From NCBI GenBank assembly GCA_914767715.1, contig OU612065.1, forward strand, positions 25,298,001 through 25,362,000: a stretch of 64,000 nucleotides of DNA, given 5' to 3'. The position numbers and the translations under genes were made by a program. Source of the stretch: Membranipora membranacea. Taxonomy: Eukaryota > Bryozoa > Gymnolaemata > Cheilostomatida > Membraniporidae. Shown piece by piece: positions 46,901-61,900 of the stretch. Position 1 is the first letter of the stretch; each line of letters starts with the position of its first letter. The notes under the pieces are model-generated. The model was not told the DNA's origin and did not search any database. It saw only the letters and a program-made list of their open reading frames with translations.

Positions 46901-49900
46901 TTGCGGAGATTGGCCTACCTAGATGAATCAGTGGCTCGTATCTAGAGACAGCGTTTAGCATACTTACCATCTGAATGATCTAATTGATATTGCGATGATT
47001 CAGAACCCTTTGAGTACTATGATAATATTATATGGTAGCGTTGTTTTATTTAGCTGCACAGGAACTGTTTTACAGGTCATAAGTGCCTCTTTGTTTCAAC
47101 AGCAAAAATCTTGGCCATCACCATGATTATTGTACTTTCTTTATTCACCCTACATGTGTGGATCTGAAGGTCTTGTTAGAATGAATGATTGCAATCAGTA
47201 ACATTGAATACTAGCAGACACAAGCTGTAATTAAAACAGTTCCGAAATTGTTTGCTACCATAATATATTGATATTCTGCCTTATGTTGTGGTTTTGTGCC
47301 AGCGGCCAAGTTGCACTACTGGTTGTGTGTGTATGATTATAAAATTCACAAACTTTTAGATCAGGGTACCTTGGTAGCTGATTATGCAGCGCGCTTAACA
47401 GATTATAGGATATAGTTTTGAAATATGTCTACCCGGATATGCAGTACGTTTAGTATTGTGTTGGGCCAAATTTACTCCGCGAACTCTCCAGATACTGTCT
47501 TATACTCATTTTATTGCTGGGATCGTGTCATTTTCATGTTCACATTGACTGGGATGGCTGTCCGGGACAATGTGGAGCAGCCATAAAACTAGGAGCCCAA
47601 TTTTTGACAAGTCTATGAATATCAGCTGCCAGCACTGGAAATACCTTTGTCCCTCTCATTGTCACCCTTTCTGTTTACTATTCTCCACTAATGGAAAGTC
47701 TCCGAGGGTGGCTATTATTTTGATGAAAGTCAATTAGCAAATTGTTGAGTGCAATGTCCGGCCTTAGAAAGTCAATTGGATTTTCAGATAATGCTATGTT
47801 ATGTGGTTTGAAATTATGTTTGAAAAATTAGGTTTGCAGTCTTGGAATTTTTGCACGAGAAAAACAACAAAGCAAGTTGAAAAAATAATGGCATTACCTC
47901 CGAGCGACTGTCTATATTTTTTTAGTCGAATACAGTTGTATTGTGCGCCAATTACGCGAGATGGGTGTTCAATTTCACTCATTATGCTGTAATAATTTGT
48001 CAGTGAATGCTTTCAAAAGCGTCATTGAGATGTAGATGGTGTTTTTTTACAGAATATTTATGCTGAATACAATAATATATGTCTTGTCATAAAATGCTCT
48101 GAAGATAAGAATCAAAGATAGGTATTTAAAGCTGATCAGAATAAACATGCTCTATTTGTAAACTTTAATCAGTGATAAAAGTGACTACACACTTGAACAA
48201 CCCAGCTATCTCTCTTCACACCATTACTTTGTGTAGACTCACAAAAGCTGATAGTTGTTGTGATACTTTGAGCTCAGTCAGTCAGTTGTCACCTTGTCTC
48301 TGGATGTAACAGGTGCCCTCGCAGTGTCAACTCTGAGGATAGTGAGTTGGTGTAGGACAACAATGTTTTCTGGTTTTAAATCTCGGCTCAAGCGGAGTGT
48401 CTCTATAAATTTTGGATCTTTGTTGAATCTGAATGCTAGCGACTCGTCTCCTCGTAGTGGATTTAGGCGAGATGTTCCAACCACTTTGCGGCGCCGTAAA
48501 ACTTTTTCCAAGTCTAAAGGTAAGCGAGGAGGATGAGAATCAGCAGTGTTTGGATGTGTGGATAGTATGGACTTGAGATTTAAGTTCATAGCATTCAGGT
48601 TGGTTAGTTGGTTAGGGAGGAAACACATTCCAGGAATAGGCATATTGGGTCTATATTACTGCAGGTGATAGTAGACTAGGTTGGCACTTGGCAGGGGGAT
48701 AAATTATCATACTGTCAATATTTTACTCCCCATGGTCTCACCACTTGGGCATTGATTTGTAATCTGAAGTCTGCACTGTTACATGAATCATATTGCTGTA
48801 TTACAAAGACTTAATTCCAATTTCAACACTGTCAGACTTGATATTCATGGCCCCGTTCATCAAATATTTATTGGTGGAAACAACTTGAATTCTTTGTGTT
48901 GCAGATTCGTTTGTGAACAGCCAGGAATGGACAACATCGAGGTCGGTGCCTGATCTGAAACTGGTGAGTCATACTTCTTCCACTCAAGTACTGTTTGTAG
49001 GCTGATTAATTAATTAATGTAATGTAATGGAAATGTAGTAGATTAATAATGAAATAAAATGTCCTTCTTCTGGTTAAGGATTTTAAACTACAACCCATCT
49101 TCTCGATGGAGTGTAACTGCCCCCTAACTGTGGTACATTGACTGAGTTTTACATTTTCTTGGTTTTTTATCAGCATCAACAAATTTCCCTAACAATCACA
49201 GATATTTCATGTATGGTATGTTATGAGTAATGCTGTATAGCCACAGGTATCTAACTTTGCTATGCTCATCATAAAATTGCTGATGAATAGTTCCATGATC
49301 GGCTCATTAGGTGGTTATGAATCCTATTCAATGGGAATTATTGGTGCATTCATTCAACCTCTAGAATTCCGGTTTTGCACACATAGAATACATCTCAAAA
49401 ATGCTCTCTGAGAAAACCCAATCTCATCCTCATTTTAATATATTGGAGAATGTTTAGTGCAATACTTGCTCTATTGAGTTTGTGAAAGGTTTTCTACTTA
49501 TTTTGTAGCTAATCATCATTTTAATCAATTGAAAGTCAGAAGTTTCAATTTCAAAGACGTTTCAGAGCTCTTTCAATATAACATTATTTTGTCAGTTTTG
49601 CAATTCTGAGTACACAGTCAGAGTGGTTAGGCAATAACAGGAATAATGGTCTATTATGTCTGTCTCTTATGGGCCCAAAAAGTTATGACTATTTGTACTA
49701 ATGTAGGAGGTGACTCAATTAGCCCTAACCCCCACAAAACTAACAGTCAAAGTTGTCAAACCACATACACCAATTAAAAAACCTCGGGATTGGATTTAGT
49801 TAAACCTCCCAACACTATCTGTAGATTGTTGAAGGAGCGTCACATATTATAATACCACTCAGTAGTGAATCAAAAATTGAGTAAAGTTGATCTAGTACTG

Positions 49901-52900
49901 TAGATGACTTAAGGTAAGCTAGTTCATATTTGCACTAGAATTTTTACGTAATACAGTATGGGGTAAAGTTAGCTGGCCACAAATTTCGCAACTATAAGCC
50001 TGTGTGAAAAGGCAAATTGTGCCTCTCTCCTCAATAATGGTATGCTGTTAGTAGACAGTTGAAAGAATGTCACAAAAGTATACAATATCTTAACCTGCGT
50101 CTTCCTGTATTTCAGGGGATATGTGGATTTGTAAACAGCGGGAAGTCAGCATTAGTACACAGATATCTCACTGGATCCTATATGCAAGAGGAATCTCCCG
50201 AAGGTATGGTGTTTGTCTACGTACTACTAACTTTGAGGCAATGGAGGCCATTTATTTTATGTAGAACCCTAAACACATAAATAATATGTTGATGTGTAGA
50301 ACAGTTTTTGTTACTATGCCTTTGAACTAGGCACAGTTGCAAGTCGTTACTATATGGGATAAATGGGCTTTTGCCAGTGAACTCAGCAAGCCATGTGCAT
50401 TGCAATTGAAGAGAATACTGCAAGATTGATGTACTTGAGGGGTGAATACCTTCCATGTTAGATATATTGGAGCAACAAACCCATCAAAACGCAGTCAGTT
50501 CTGCCAATTATATCAAGGATTGCTGGATATCTTCACACATTTGATCTGTGATCTCTTGTTCCCTGAATGTTTTTGCTGTAGAGTTTCCTTTCATCTTTCT
50601 CACTGCTATAGTCATCGATTCTACTAGTGTCTTCCAGCTGCCTTTTAGTCAGGAGGCGTGGCTAATAGCATTACTTAAACTTTTAATTATTCAAAATCAC
50701 ATAATCCTAACCATTTGACTAACTTAGCACATCCCAAGTGGCCTCTTATCTAGCACTGCTGATTACAGCAGTGATATCGGCTAGAAGATAACTAGTCAAG
50801 TGTATTTATAATCTTTGGTGTTATGAGTTATCATCCACGCATGTTAGGCCTGCTCAGGTTACTACTGCCCTAGGCAGAACCCTTTTATGGGACTCCAGAC
50901 TGTTACATGATGATACATGAGTGTACATGAGTTTACACAGGACTGTATATATAATGAGTTAATTGCTTCCTCTGTCATGGTAATGAGCTTTCTTGCATTT
51001 CTCGTGGCCCTTTTGAGCAAACTTCCTGTTCAAATTGTTATCTTTGTATGATATGATTTCATTGCTCAGCAGACAGACATATTAAGTGAATGAATTTAAC
51101 CACTGATATAATATATTCAGTATCAATGCGTTTAACTCCATTGTTGGCTGTCTATAAGCACCATGTTATTGACCTCACCATGACCCGCCTTTCCATTGAC
51201 AGTCAGGACTAATTATAATGACAGGCACTGTGATTATTATAGGTGGTCGATTTAAGAAGGAGATACAGATAGACAGTCAGAATTATCTCCTACTGATCAG
51301 AGATGAGGGCGGGATCCCCGAAGCTCAGGTACGAATATTCCATTCTGGTTGGTCTGACTGGGGGTCTTTCAGTAAGAAACAGCAAAAATTGCAATCTAAT
51401 CACTCAGTGAGTGAGTGAGACCTGCTTGGATGTTGCTCATATATCGATCACTCAATGATGGAACTTTATACATTCTGAGTGAGCGCTTTGGGAGAGGTTT
51501 TGTCTTATTGAAAGACCTAGTGAGTGATAATTTTTAGCTATGTGAAGGTGAGAGTGCGCTTTAGTAAAGAATCGCCTATTCTAATTGAAAGACCCCCCTG
51601 GCTAACATTGTTTGGGTGTCAATTTAGAGTGAATGTCAGAAATTTTTTTCAAAATGGGAGAAGAAACGGTTGCCAAAGTAAGCTACTGTAGATTACTGGG
51701 TAATCTGGGAGCATTCTTACCCTGACACTGATGAAATATGATTGGTTGAAAACGAAACATGCACAAGTTTTTAGTCATCTTAATTTATAATATATATGAC
51801 CTAAAGAATGACAGATTGCATTTTGTGCTTCCATAAAGACCAATAAGAGTTAAATAGGCAAAGGCCAGACTAATAAATGAGTAGAGAAAATCTTCACTAG
51901 AACAGCTTTTTTATCTTATGAGCTGCTAATATTCAATGAGTAATGATGTTATGGCATCATTGACTTTTTACTTGTTTTAGTATTTGTTTTATGCCGTGGG
52001 GAACTACTATACTGCACAAAGATACAAGCTTAATTGATGCAGATAATCAACCGATGGCCAATATTGTTTGGCTTGAATCCAAAATGATGCGTCTTAGTAA
52101 GCCTTTCAGAATGAAGAAATACTTATCTATGATATAAGGAACTCCAAACATTCATCTTCCTCTCTTACTATTAATTGAAATTGTCGCTTTCACAACCATT
52201 GTGGGTCACTAACTTGTCACCCCTTGCTCACTCTACCCCAGAATTTCAGGGTGTTGCAAGACACAGTGAAAGAGAGTTTGACACGCATATAGTATCGCAA
52301 TTCTATTACTACTTGTGAAGTAATCGATATCCTCAATAAGCCAAATTGAAAAAAGCGTCAAAAACCTGGTTGACCTGTGTGTGTGTAAGTCAATGATTAG
52401 GTCTTTTAGCTGTCATATACTGCCTGGGGTTAAGACTACTTCCTGAGACTTTTGATTTTGACAGTACTAGACATTTTTAACATTCTGCTGTCATCCACTA
52501 GAAGTCAGACATTACGTTACTCATATTTTTATTTCTTTTTTATCCTCTACCCATGCAACAGTATAAACACCCGTATCTCGCAAGCATACTTATTAGTTTT
52601 TGTGACGAAACAAACCAACCAACACACTGATCATATTTCAGTTCACAAACTGGGTGGATGTAGTCATATTCGTATTCAGCGTGGAGAATGAGATGAGCTT
52701 CAATGCCGTACACAGCTACTACAATAAGATGTGTCACTACAGAGATATGAGTCAGATTCCTATTATACTCGTCGGAACACAAGACGCCATCGATAGGTAA
52801 GTCATGTGATCATTTTATGGTCCACCAGTGCTCCTCACAATCCGCAATAGTGAGTGTGGTGTGATCGTATTATGGTCCACCAGTGAGCCTCGCAATCCGC

Positions 52901-55900
52901 AATATGCGGATTATCCTTCAGTGATACTCCCTTGACCCTCTCACATATCATGACGGCAGGCAGTGCTGTGGTTGTACCAATTGCCGCCGTTTTTAATAAG
53001 TTGTCTGGAATCGATGATATCAACGATAAAAGATATCAAGCTTATAGGTAGTAGCAAGAAGGAAATTAAGTTCATTACTAGGTAATGCAGAGTAAGACTA
53101 TCCTTATTCTATATAAATATATATATATACACTATTTTTGTTTGGCAGACATTATAGGTAAGGCCTTTGAGCAGTTAGTAATGCTTATCACTTTTCGTAA
53201 GGTGATCTATTTTTGTTCCGCATAGTTTTTCTATGAAGGAAGGATCAGTGACCGTAGTGTTTATTATTGTAGTGTTATTGACTCGGTGCCAGCTGCTGCC
53301 GCTGCCTTGCTCTTTACACAATGCTGGCAGCGCAGTGACATGCTGAGCTTCTTGATTAAGATAATATCCTTACTCTGTGATAATATGCAATTAGAATAGC
53401 TGAATATCATCAATGTATGAGTAAATAGAATGATGATTCAATGATTTGCTTCTTGAGCAATTTTTTGCTGTCCAATAACTGGATGGTAGCACCCTCAAGG
53501 CAGGAAGGTGCAAGGCGCTAAATAGATGTGATGAATCTTATGTACGCATATTCTCATTTGCCCGAAAAGGGTCTTGAATAGCAAATAAAGTTGATATTAT
53601 TACATATATTATATTATTGTATTTTCATACATTTTTTCAATAATAACAGTCTGTTTTCATCTCTGTTGATAGTGAGGGCCACCCTCGGGTGATAGACGAG
53701 TCACGGGTCAAACAGTTGGAAGCAGAACTTGGCGCTCGGTGCAGATACTACGAGACATGCGCTACTTATGGTCTAAACGTGGAACACGTCTTCCAGGATG
53801 GTAAGGTTTGAATGAATACCTGACACTGTGTCTGTCAAGTAAATCTTGATAAATGTTTAATTTGGCACAGTTAAATAGTGTCTGTTAGCTTTTACCTCCA
53901 TATATATTGGCACAAGAGACTCAGGATTTGGTTTCTACAAGCTAGCATTACATAAACAGAATTTTCATGCCCATTTATCAAATTTATTGTCATAATCTTG
54001 CAGAATCTCCTGGTAACTTGGGTGGTTGCCATACAGAACACTATATAATACTAAAACAGTTCAAGTCTAAGAAAAAAACTGTTCAGTACCAATGAATAAG
54101 TAATCCCTGCACCAACAATGCACTTGCAATCTTATGGTAAATTAAAATACAGATGCAAGTGCCAAAATGTTGATAGTTGTCATGATTTGAGCCAGCCCTT
54201 ATTTCATATATTCAGTACAATGATGAATGGGTTTGTAATCCTGACAATATTTGGCAAAGCTCTTCTTTCCTGGGTTTGCCTTTTATAGTCCTCCCTAACA
54301 ACCTTAGTCATGCCATGTACCAGGTTCACTGGTCAATAGGTACTGATAACCTTTCTTCATCTAGGAGTTCAACATTGTTTCACCTTTTATTTCAGCTTGT
54401 CAGAGGGCAGTTCAGGAGAGAGCCAGAATGGCATATGCCATGGCATCAAAGATTAACGGCACATCTCACAGAGCTCACGCAGGCAGTAATGGTCCATACG
54501 CCAATCCTAGAATGTTCATACAACAACCTAACAACATGTCGTCACGTACTCTGGACTCTAATAACTCTAAATATAACACTAACAGATCAAGTACACCCCC
54601 TGACAGCCAGTCTTCTCCTTCTGTAAGTAAATCATCTACGGTGTTTGGTACACCATACTAAAAGGATCAAACCCCCTCCTAGCATTTTAGACATACCATT
54701 TTGAAACAAATTTGTCTTTCTGAACATATAACATCTCGTCACATACACAGTGTAAGCTGGTAATTCAAACTGTATAATTCTGTTAACTCCTGTTAATTCA
54801 GACAAGGAAAATTGGTCCCTTCAGCCAGTGATCTCAATGCATTCTAATGTCACTTAATTCAAACTCTGCTCAGTAAGGACAAATTTTTGTGGTCTCCAGA
54901 GGTTTGGATTAAGTGAACTGCACTGTACAGATAAATTTGAAATATAACTTTATATATATAGCTCGTACCACAATTATACTGCTCTGCAGTGAAATATAAA
55001 CTCTTGTTGTCCTAATATGGACTGGTAAACATATTGTGATGCCGTTGTGATGACTCTTTTTTCTCTATTTCAAAGTTGCGAGATCATTCGTCGAGTGGAG
55101 TACACAGACATGATCGACAGCATCGAACAGGAAGTGGCTCCAGCAGTAACTATAGCAACCAAAACAACTCCTCAGTCAATTCTCGACAGTTGCAATCTTC
55201 TCAACACTCGCCAGCAATGTCTCAGCATGTACCTCATCCATCTCAGCTATCTATACAGTCAAAACTACCGTACGCCGGCTCCACGTCCAGTAGTCTGAAC
55301 CAGTGCTCTCCACAGGAACGTCAGCTTGCTCTCGGTGACCTCAAAAGCGAGATTGAGGTAGGTGTTCAATGTTTAACGAGCCAGCTCATTAATATAATGA
55401 TTCAGCAGATGGCAATTATCTTGTCGGTTTCTCACCTGTTTTATTCTCGACTACCTTATTTTATCGTAGAAGTGGTTGATTTGGAAAAAAATGGTTTCTT
55501 AACAGCTCCTACTACTTCTTTATCCCATTCTTTATGTCACTGAGGTCTTGTCTGTTGTTTCACTGCATGCATGTAAATCTTTCTATCAGTTGCGGGGATG
55601 CGGTTGCATATATGTTTTCAGTGAATTTAAACCATTTTAATAGACATTGCTCCTTTTTAAAACTTGATCACTACCCATTACCTTCGGGTATTGAATAGAT
55701 CTGAAGCAAATGTAAATTGAAAGTTAACCCCTTTACAACAACACATGGTATTCGGGTCTCTAAATAGCCTGGGTTCTCCAAAATGATGTTGATTGACCCC
55801 TTTATGTTGCACCTGCATTCATGTTATATCATTGTTGTTGATGCACACGATGTTGTTGGTAGACTCAGTATTACTGATGCACACCCTGCATGTTTACAGG

Positions 55901-58900
55901 ATATAGATTCACCGAGTTCGACCACGGGGACAGATCATGCTGTCTCTATGAGTGTGACGGAACTAACCCCAATGTTAAAACGCAAAAATAAAAAAATTAG
56001 TTCCGCCGCACTCAAAAAATCCAATTCATTTCATGTAAGTGTGTCTCTCCTTTGCCAGCTGTGTCTGCTGCGCGTCTATGTGCAGCAGCTGAGCGCTCTA
56101 TGACAGTAAACACACTGACATCGAGATTACACTATTAACATGTGTATCTCTGATTGTTAGAGTCAATTTAGTATGAGTACCTAGCATGTACCCACCCCTA
56201 ATTGATAAAATTGAACATGGGTTGTCACACCAAATTCCTCGTGATGGTACTCTTACTAAGTGAATCAATTCACTATCTATCGATCAGAGATGTACATACA
56301 ATAGTATATCACGTGATCAGTGTGGACAGTAAAGCCAAGCCAAGAGCAAATCTAGAGTGGTCGTATAATATCACTCACTGTGTTGCTCTCGGTGTGTGTC
56401 TTACTCGCAGTGTTTGAAAAATGGGTGTGCCATCCTTACTTCAACCCTTAGCCACTGATCATTACTATTACTGGGCAAGGTCATGCGGGATAAGCTCAGA
56501 TTAATTGGAATACCTGGTAAATAAAAAACGAATATGGGGCCGCAGCAACACGTGTCAGATCTTAATTTACTTATTAATCAGCCAAACATCAACCCATATA
56601 ACACAAATTGTGCATATCGCTATATTGGTAGCAAATGGTGGTTGCCCTATCCAGCCAGAGATTTATCCTTAATATGATGATGGGTCGTGTTGGATTAGCT
56701 TCGGGCGTCTGCATGGCTGAGAGTGTTTGTCTTGAGGCATAAGTTGTTAACTGCTTCGTGGTGTCTTAAAATTTGTATTTGACCGAGAAAAAGATTCATC
56801 TAACCAGTAATGAAATCTAGGGTTTATGAAGAGGATAAGCGAGTCAATCATTTATAAGACTTAACCTTAAACTTAGTCACTTTTTAAGCTTTCCCTGCAT
56901 TTTGAAAAAAAACTGTTTCCTTTTCCTGATGCTTGAGTTTACCTTCACCAATGTTATATTTCCATATTTCTACCAAAGCTTCAAAACTGCTGAATGTAAC
57001 CTATACCCATATCTGAATTGACGCCGAAGATTTTCCTACCTCGATTATAACTTGCTAGTTTAATCATCTGACTGAACCCTCAATAAATTCTTCCATCAAA
57101 AATAATACAATATCAATGGTTATAAATCTGGTTCTCATTGCCGCGCACAATGTGCCTCTCACCATTAAAATTTCTGCTCTTTATTTCAAAGATTGGCTTA
57201 CTAACAAACATATATTTCATGCACAGAACCACGTCATGTGTCGTGTTGTCCTAGGTAATGGTAAACGGCTTTTTATTCTACTATTCTGACTGTTGTAGGG
57301 GACGACGATTGATAAGAAGGCAACTCCTAATAGTACACCAGTACTCACAAGGAAGAACACGAAAAAACTACACGCTGCCAGTGTAAGCAATATTCTCTTA
57401 GTATAATATTATTGATAAGGTTTGGGCATACAGACTCGAATACTTCATGGGCTTGTTACTTTCTCTAGATTTGCCATTAAAGAGGAAGAACCCAGCCACG
57501 CCATGTGTCTTGTAATTAATTGCCTCGATGAAAAAACGGTTGGCTTACACAAAGATTGGCTGTTGGGTTGCATTAGTAAATGTTAGACCTGGTCTCTGAA
57601 ACCCGGATTTGGTGTAGGGTCTAATTTCTTCGATCACAGATAATACATAATTCTCACTTTCATTAACCAAATAATAAGCTGATAATCTCTTTTTATTGCT
57701 TTTGAAGATAATTAGATATCCTTAACTTTGGCTGAACTGTATTTGGTCTGCACCAATCAGACAATAATTTACTAATTACTATTAATTGAGCGACGTATCA
57801 CCGAATCCTGTCTCCCGGTACCAATTTGTGATAATCTGTAAGCACAGAATCATGCACCATTCCAAGGTTTTACATCTCCTTTTCCCAAATCCATGACATG
57901 ACATAACGTTATGACTGCCATGGATATACCCTAGTTAGTTATACCTTAGATTGATATAATTTTCTCAGACACCTGTATTGGTTTGCATGTGCTGCCATGT
58001 GTTGTTTATCAGTGACTTGTTATTTGTGCTTGTTTTGTAATGACAATGGTTGTATGAGGACCAAAAGACCCATATCTCATAGGATTAAGAATAATGTTTG
58101 GAAGTTGTCTCGCCTTGAAAAGATAAAAGATAACTCTTACATAGATTGAGGAAAATTTTACCGAAAATGTGCAAAATTGCTGTCTGCACCTCTTCACCAA
58201 TCCACATTACTCACACCCTTATCACAGGAGCCATAATTCTTTACCACAGGTGATATAATGATATTCTGATTTGAAACGATACCTTGAACATGAAATATAC
58301 ATAAATATGCATGCAGAATATATATATATATATATATGTATGGTGTATTGATCATAGTGGTGATTGTTATTAGATCGTTGTGTCACAAGCTGGCGATGGT
58401 GATGGTTGTTCTCTTAGTACATATAGTCAGGGTATGGGGTATAGCAGCACCGCTGGTGATAGTGGTACTGATAACCTCCTAACACCTGCTAGTACACCCA
58501 CTCAGACTAGAAAGTCACGTAGACGCTCTAACTTATTTACAGCCAATGTAAGTGATTATACTGCTGAGATTTCCACAACACATCCCGGTCATTTACCCCA
58601 ACCCCTGACAATCTCACACCATCCTGGCTTTGGACTTCTTCATAACACAGCAAAAAGATGTTATATACAATTGCTACACGCAAGAATTTTTACATGCAAT
58701 GTCTAATGCTTAATTCTCTAGATAACACTGATGTATGTTTATCGAGCATTTCAATCTTCTGCTCATGTTGTCACATTTTCAACCCTAGCATGCTCGCTTG
58801 CTAATTAATGTTTTGTAACCCAGTATATAGCTCAGTAGCACAATGTTGTCACTTTACCTGATAGATAAAATGAATGTTGTATCTGCGTTCTGTTAATGTG

Positions 58901-61900
58901 TCAGATCCTAGATAATGATTGTCAAGTGTTGACGTTTGATTTGCAGCCCCGGAAGGATGATGGAAGAGCGGATGAGTTAGGATCTGGTCGCACTATACCA
59001 ATAAAGCAGGTAGGTGATATGCATATATATATATATATATGCAATAAGACTGCACAGTTAATCAAAGATTACAATCCCAACACCACATTTCATGCATGAT
59101 GATCTGTTAAGTCACCGCGGAGAACAAGGTGTGGTTTTTCAGGGATTCTCCTTATTCTATGATCTGCTGTTTTGCTGCTATGCTGTTGTGTCTATTTCAG
59201 GGTTATCTATACAAAAAAGGCAGCAAAGGAATCACAAAAGATTGGAAGAAAAAGTATGTGGTGCTGACTAGCACTGGAAAACTGATTTATCACCCAAATA
59301 TACATGTATGTATTCAAATAAATAATGTTATCCATGGGAGTCCTTCAAATGGAAAGAACAAGACTTTTTGAGCCAAATTATCGTTATCACTAGTTAAAAA
59401 GCCTTGCTCTTTTTCGTCTTTCCTTAAGGCAAATTTGTGCTCTAACCATTCACTGAAAGGATATGTATATAGCTCAACAAGAAATGAAAAATTTGAGAGG
59501 TTTTGCTCATCTTGTGAAGTGCAATGAGAGAAAGTTTTGACAGTTAAACTGTTTTACTTTTTGTACAGTTTTTTGCTTAAACCTTGCTGTTTGGCAAATA
59601 CTCGAGTGTAGCTCAAGATCAATTACAGCCAAATGTTCTTCCTGAAACGGGTACAACCACCAGTAATGGCATACAGGACGTCTTGCATTAGATAACTGCG
59701 TCTCACTACCTAGTGCCGTTTCGCTGTGAAGCACATGAGCTATTACACTCCTGTCACCTCAATGAGGAGTTGTCCCACCTATTTCATGTGTTTACATCGT
59801 GTGAACAACTTCTAGACTACATGATCATAGTTTCCAATCTAATCAAAGTGTTGTGATATATAAATGTATGCACAACTTTATATAACTGAAATGATTTTTC
59901 TGTGTTCACAGGATTATATGGGCGATAGCCATGGAAAGGAAATTAATCTCATGCAAACTACAGTCAAAATACCCGGCCAGCATAAACCTCGACTGAATAC
60001 TCAGCTCAGTAATGGTAGTAGTGCCAATGATCAAACAGGTAACTCGCAAGACATTTTTCATAAAAATTATTTGTTGTGTATTTAATTTTAGATAGGAATC
60101 CTGATGAAGTTAAGAAATATCAAGATTTTCTTTGATGAATTCTAGAATATTTGTGTTAAATAACTTAACATCTGACAGTGCGGAGTAGATTCATGACCCA
60201 ATATACATATTGAATCTTGAGAATGGCTGCATTTATATTGTGATTTATACTTTTGACAACAAAGGACCAAAGTACTTACAAACATCTTTTGTCTTTTTAA
60301 AGGCGGTGGCGATTTCCCAAGTTTATCGAGTAATGGAAGCTCTGCCCGTCTCTCACCACGAGATTATCCTAGTACATCCTCATTAGTTCCGGGTAAGAAA
60401 TCACTTCTTTACTCAGCTACTAAATTATCATAACATAAAAGAACTGCTTAAAAAAGCTGCCAAAAGATTAAGTGCCTACTTACAATTATCTGGGTAGAAA
60501 ATCATAGCAACGATTGGGTCATGCTCTTACTCTTTAAATCATCAAAGATTACAGAAACTTTGGGTTCAAAATTGGTGGCTTTCTGCTTTTCTGACAGAGA
60601 TAAGTTATTTTCTGAGATCATTCCCTTTTTCTCTCTTCTATTTTCTCTATAAATGCTTTGACTGTTGGGTGTTCATTGTGTCACCTGTTTCCACACTACT
60701 GGTAAGGTATAATTATTTAGACTTTCTTCTGCTAGTTATCCCTCATAATTTTACCTGCTCATTAGATATTACCAGCTATAATGCATGATGATGATCATAG
60801 GTATTACCTAGACCAAGTTTGGTCCATTTGCCTGCATTCGGTGTTGCCCCCCCCCCTCCACTGGTCATGCTTAGTTGAAGGAGAGCAAACTGGGACTTCA
60901 GACAAATTGGATCCAACATGATCTAGATATTACCAGCTATAATGCATGACGATGATTGCATCTTAAATTTGTGAGTGTATGTTCAAAATTTTCGATCGCA
61001 ATAAAGAAAAAGTTTGATTTTGGATGATTGTATATTGTAAGCATGCTGCTTCTTACTAGTTAAGACATCTGCTCTGTATAAACTGGGTAGTTGTGCAAAA
61101 TTCTGGTTAGACTAGTGCTAAACGTCAGACATTAGACATTATTATGCATGTTTTATCGCTTTATGAAATGGTAGTTGTCTAACCAATGCTACAATCGCAC
61201 AGAGTACACAACTCCTCCTCTAAATTATTATATCTGATTGGGTTTAGGCTATAGAATCCCCTCTTGAGCTATACTCAACCTAGATAACCACTCGAAACTA
61301 TAAATTCTGATGTTCTGATATACGCTATCATAAATTTTAATTATATTACTTATACTATATAATTCAAGTGTTTTATATAAATCACTATCAAAGTTAGTTT
61401 CATTTTTTACCTCTTTTTCAGTTTTTGATGGTGCTGATTTAACCTCTTCAGTGGCTGGTGTTACTGCTGCTAGAATAGACTCGAATACTCCCCACATCAG
61501 GAGGAAGCATCGGCGCGCAAAGAGTGGATCTAAAATAGAAAGTAACGGGGATGGAAACGGTGAGTGATGTTACTTCAAATGGAATTTGGATTGTCGATTT
61601 GTATAAAAATTACTATTATTCCATAAAAAAGTACTATGTGTGTTATATGCTAATGTTGCTATATCTGACATATTGCTTCAGTTTCCATGAAACACAAGCT
61701 CTGTTTTTGTTAAACAAAGATTGCACTCTTAGGCTGCAGATGTTTGCACAAACTATCGCAGGCTGGGCACTAAATGTCAGAGTTTTCACTTGTAATTTCT
61801 GTGTTGTGCAATGTTGCGTCTATCGCCCATAACAATACCCATAAAACAATGCAGGAACACAGGAAATCATCCTAATATCATTTCATAACACAAACATAAC

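Noticed and set aside
48278-48643. 121-codon minus-strand frame
   Set aside because: Antisense shadow of the candidate alternative AGAP exon at 48363-48519.
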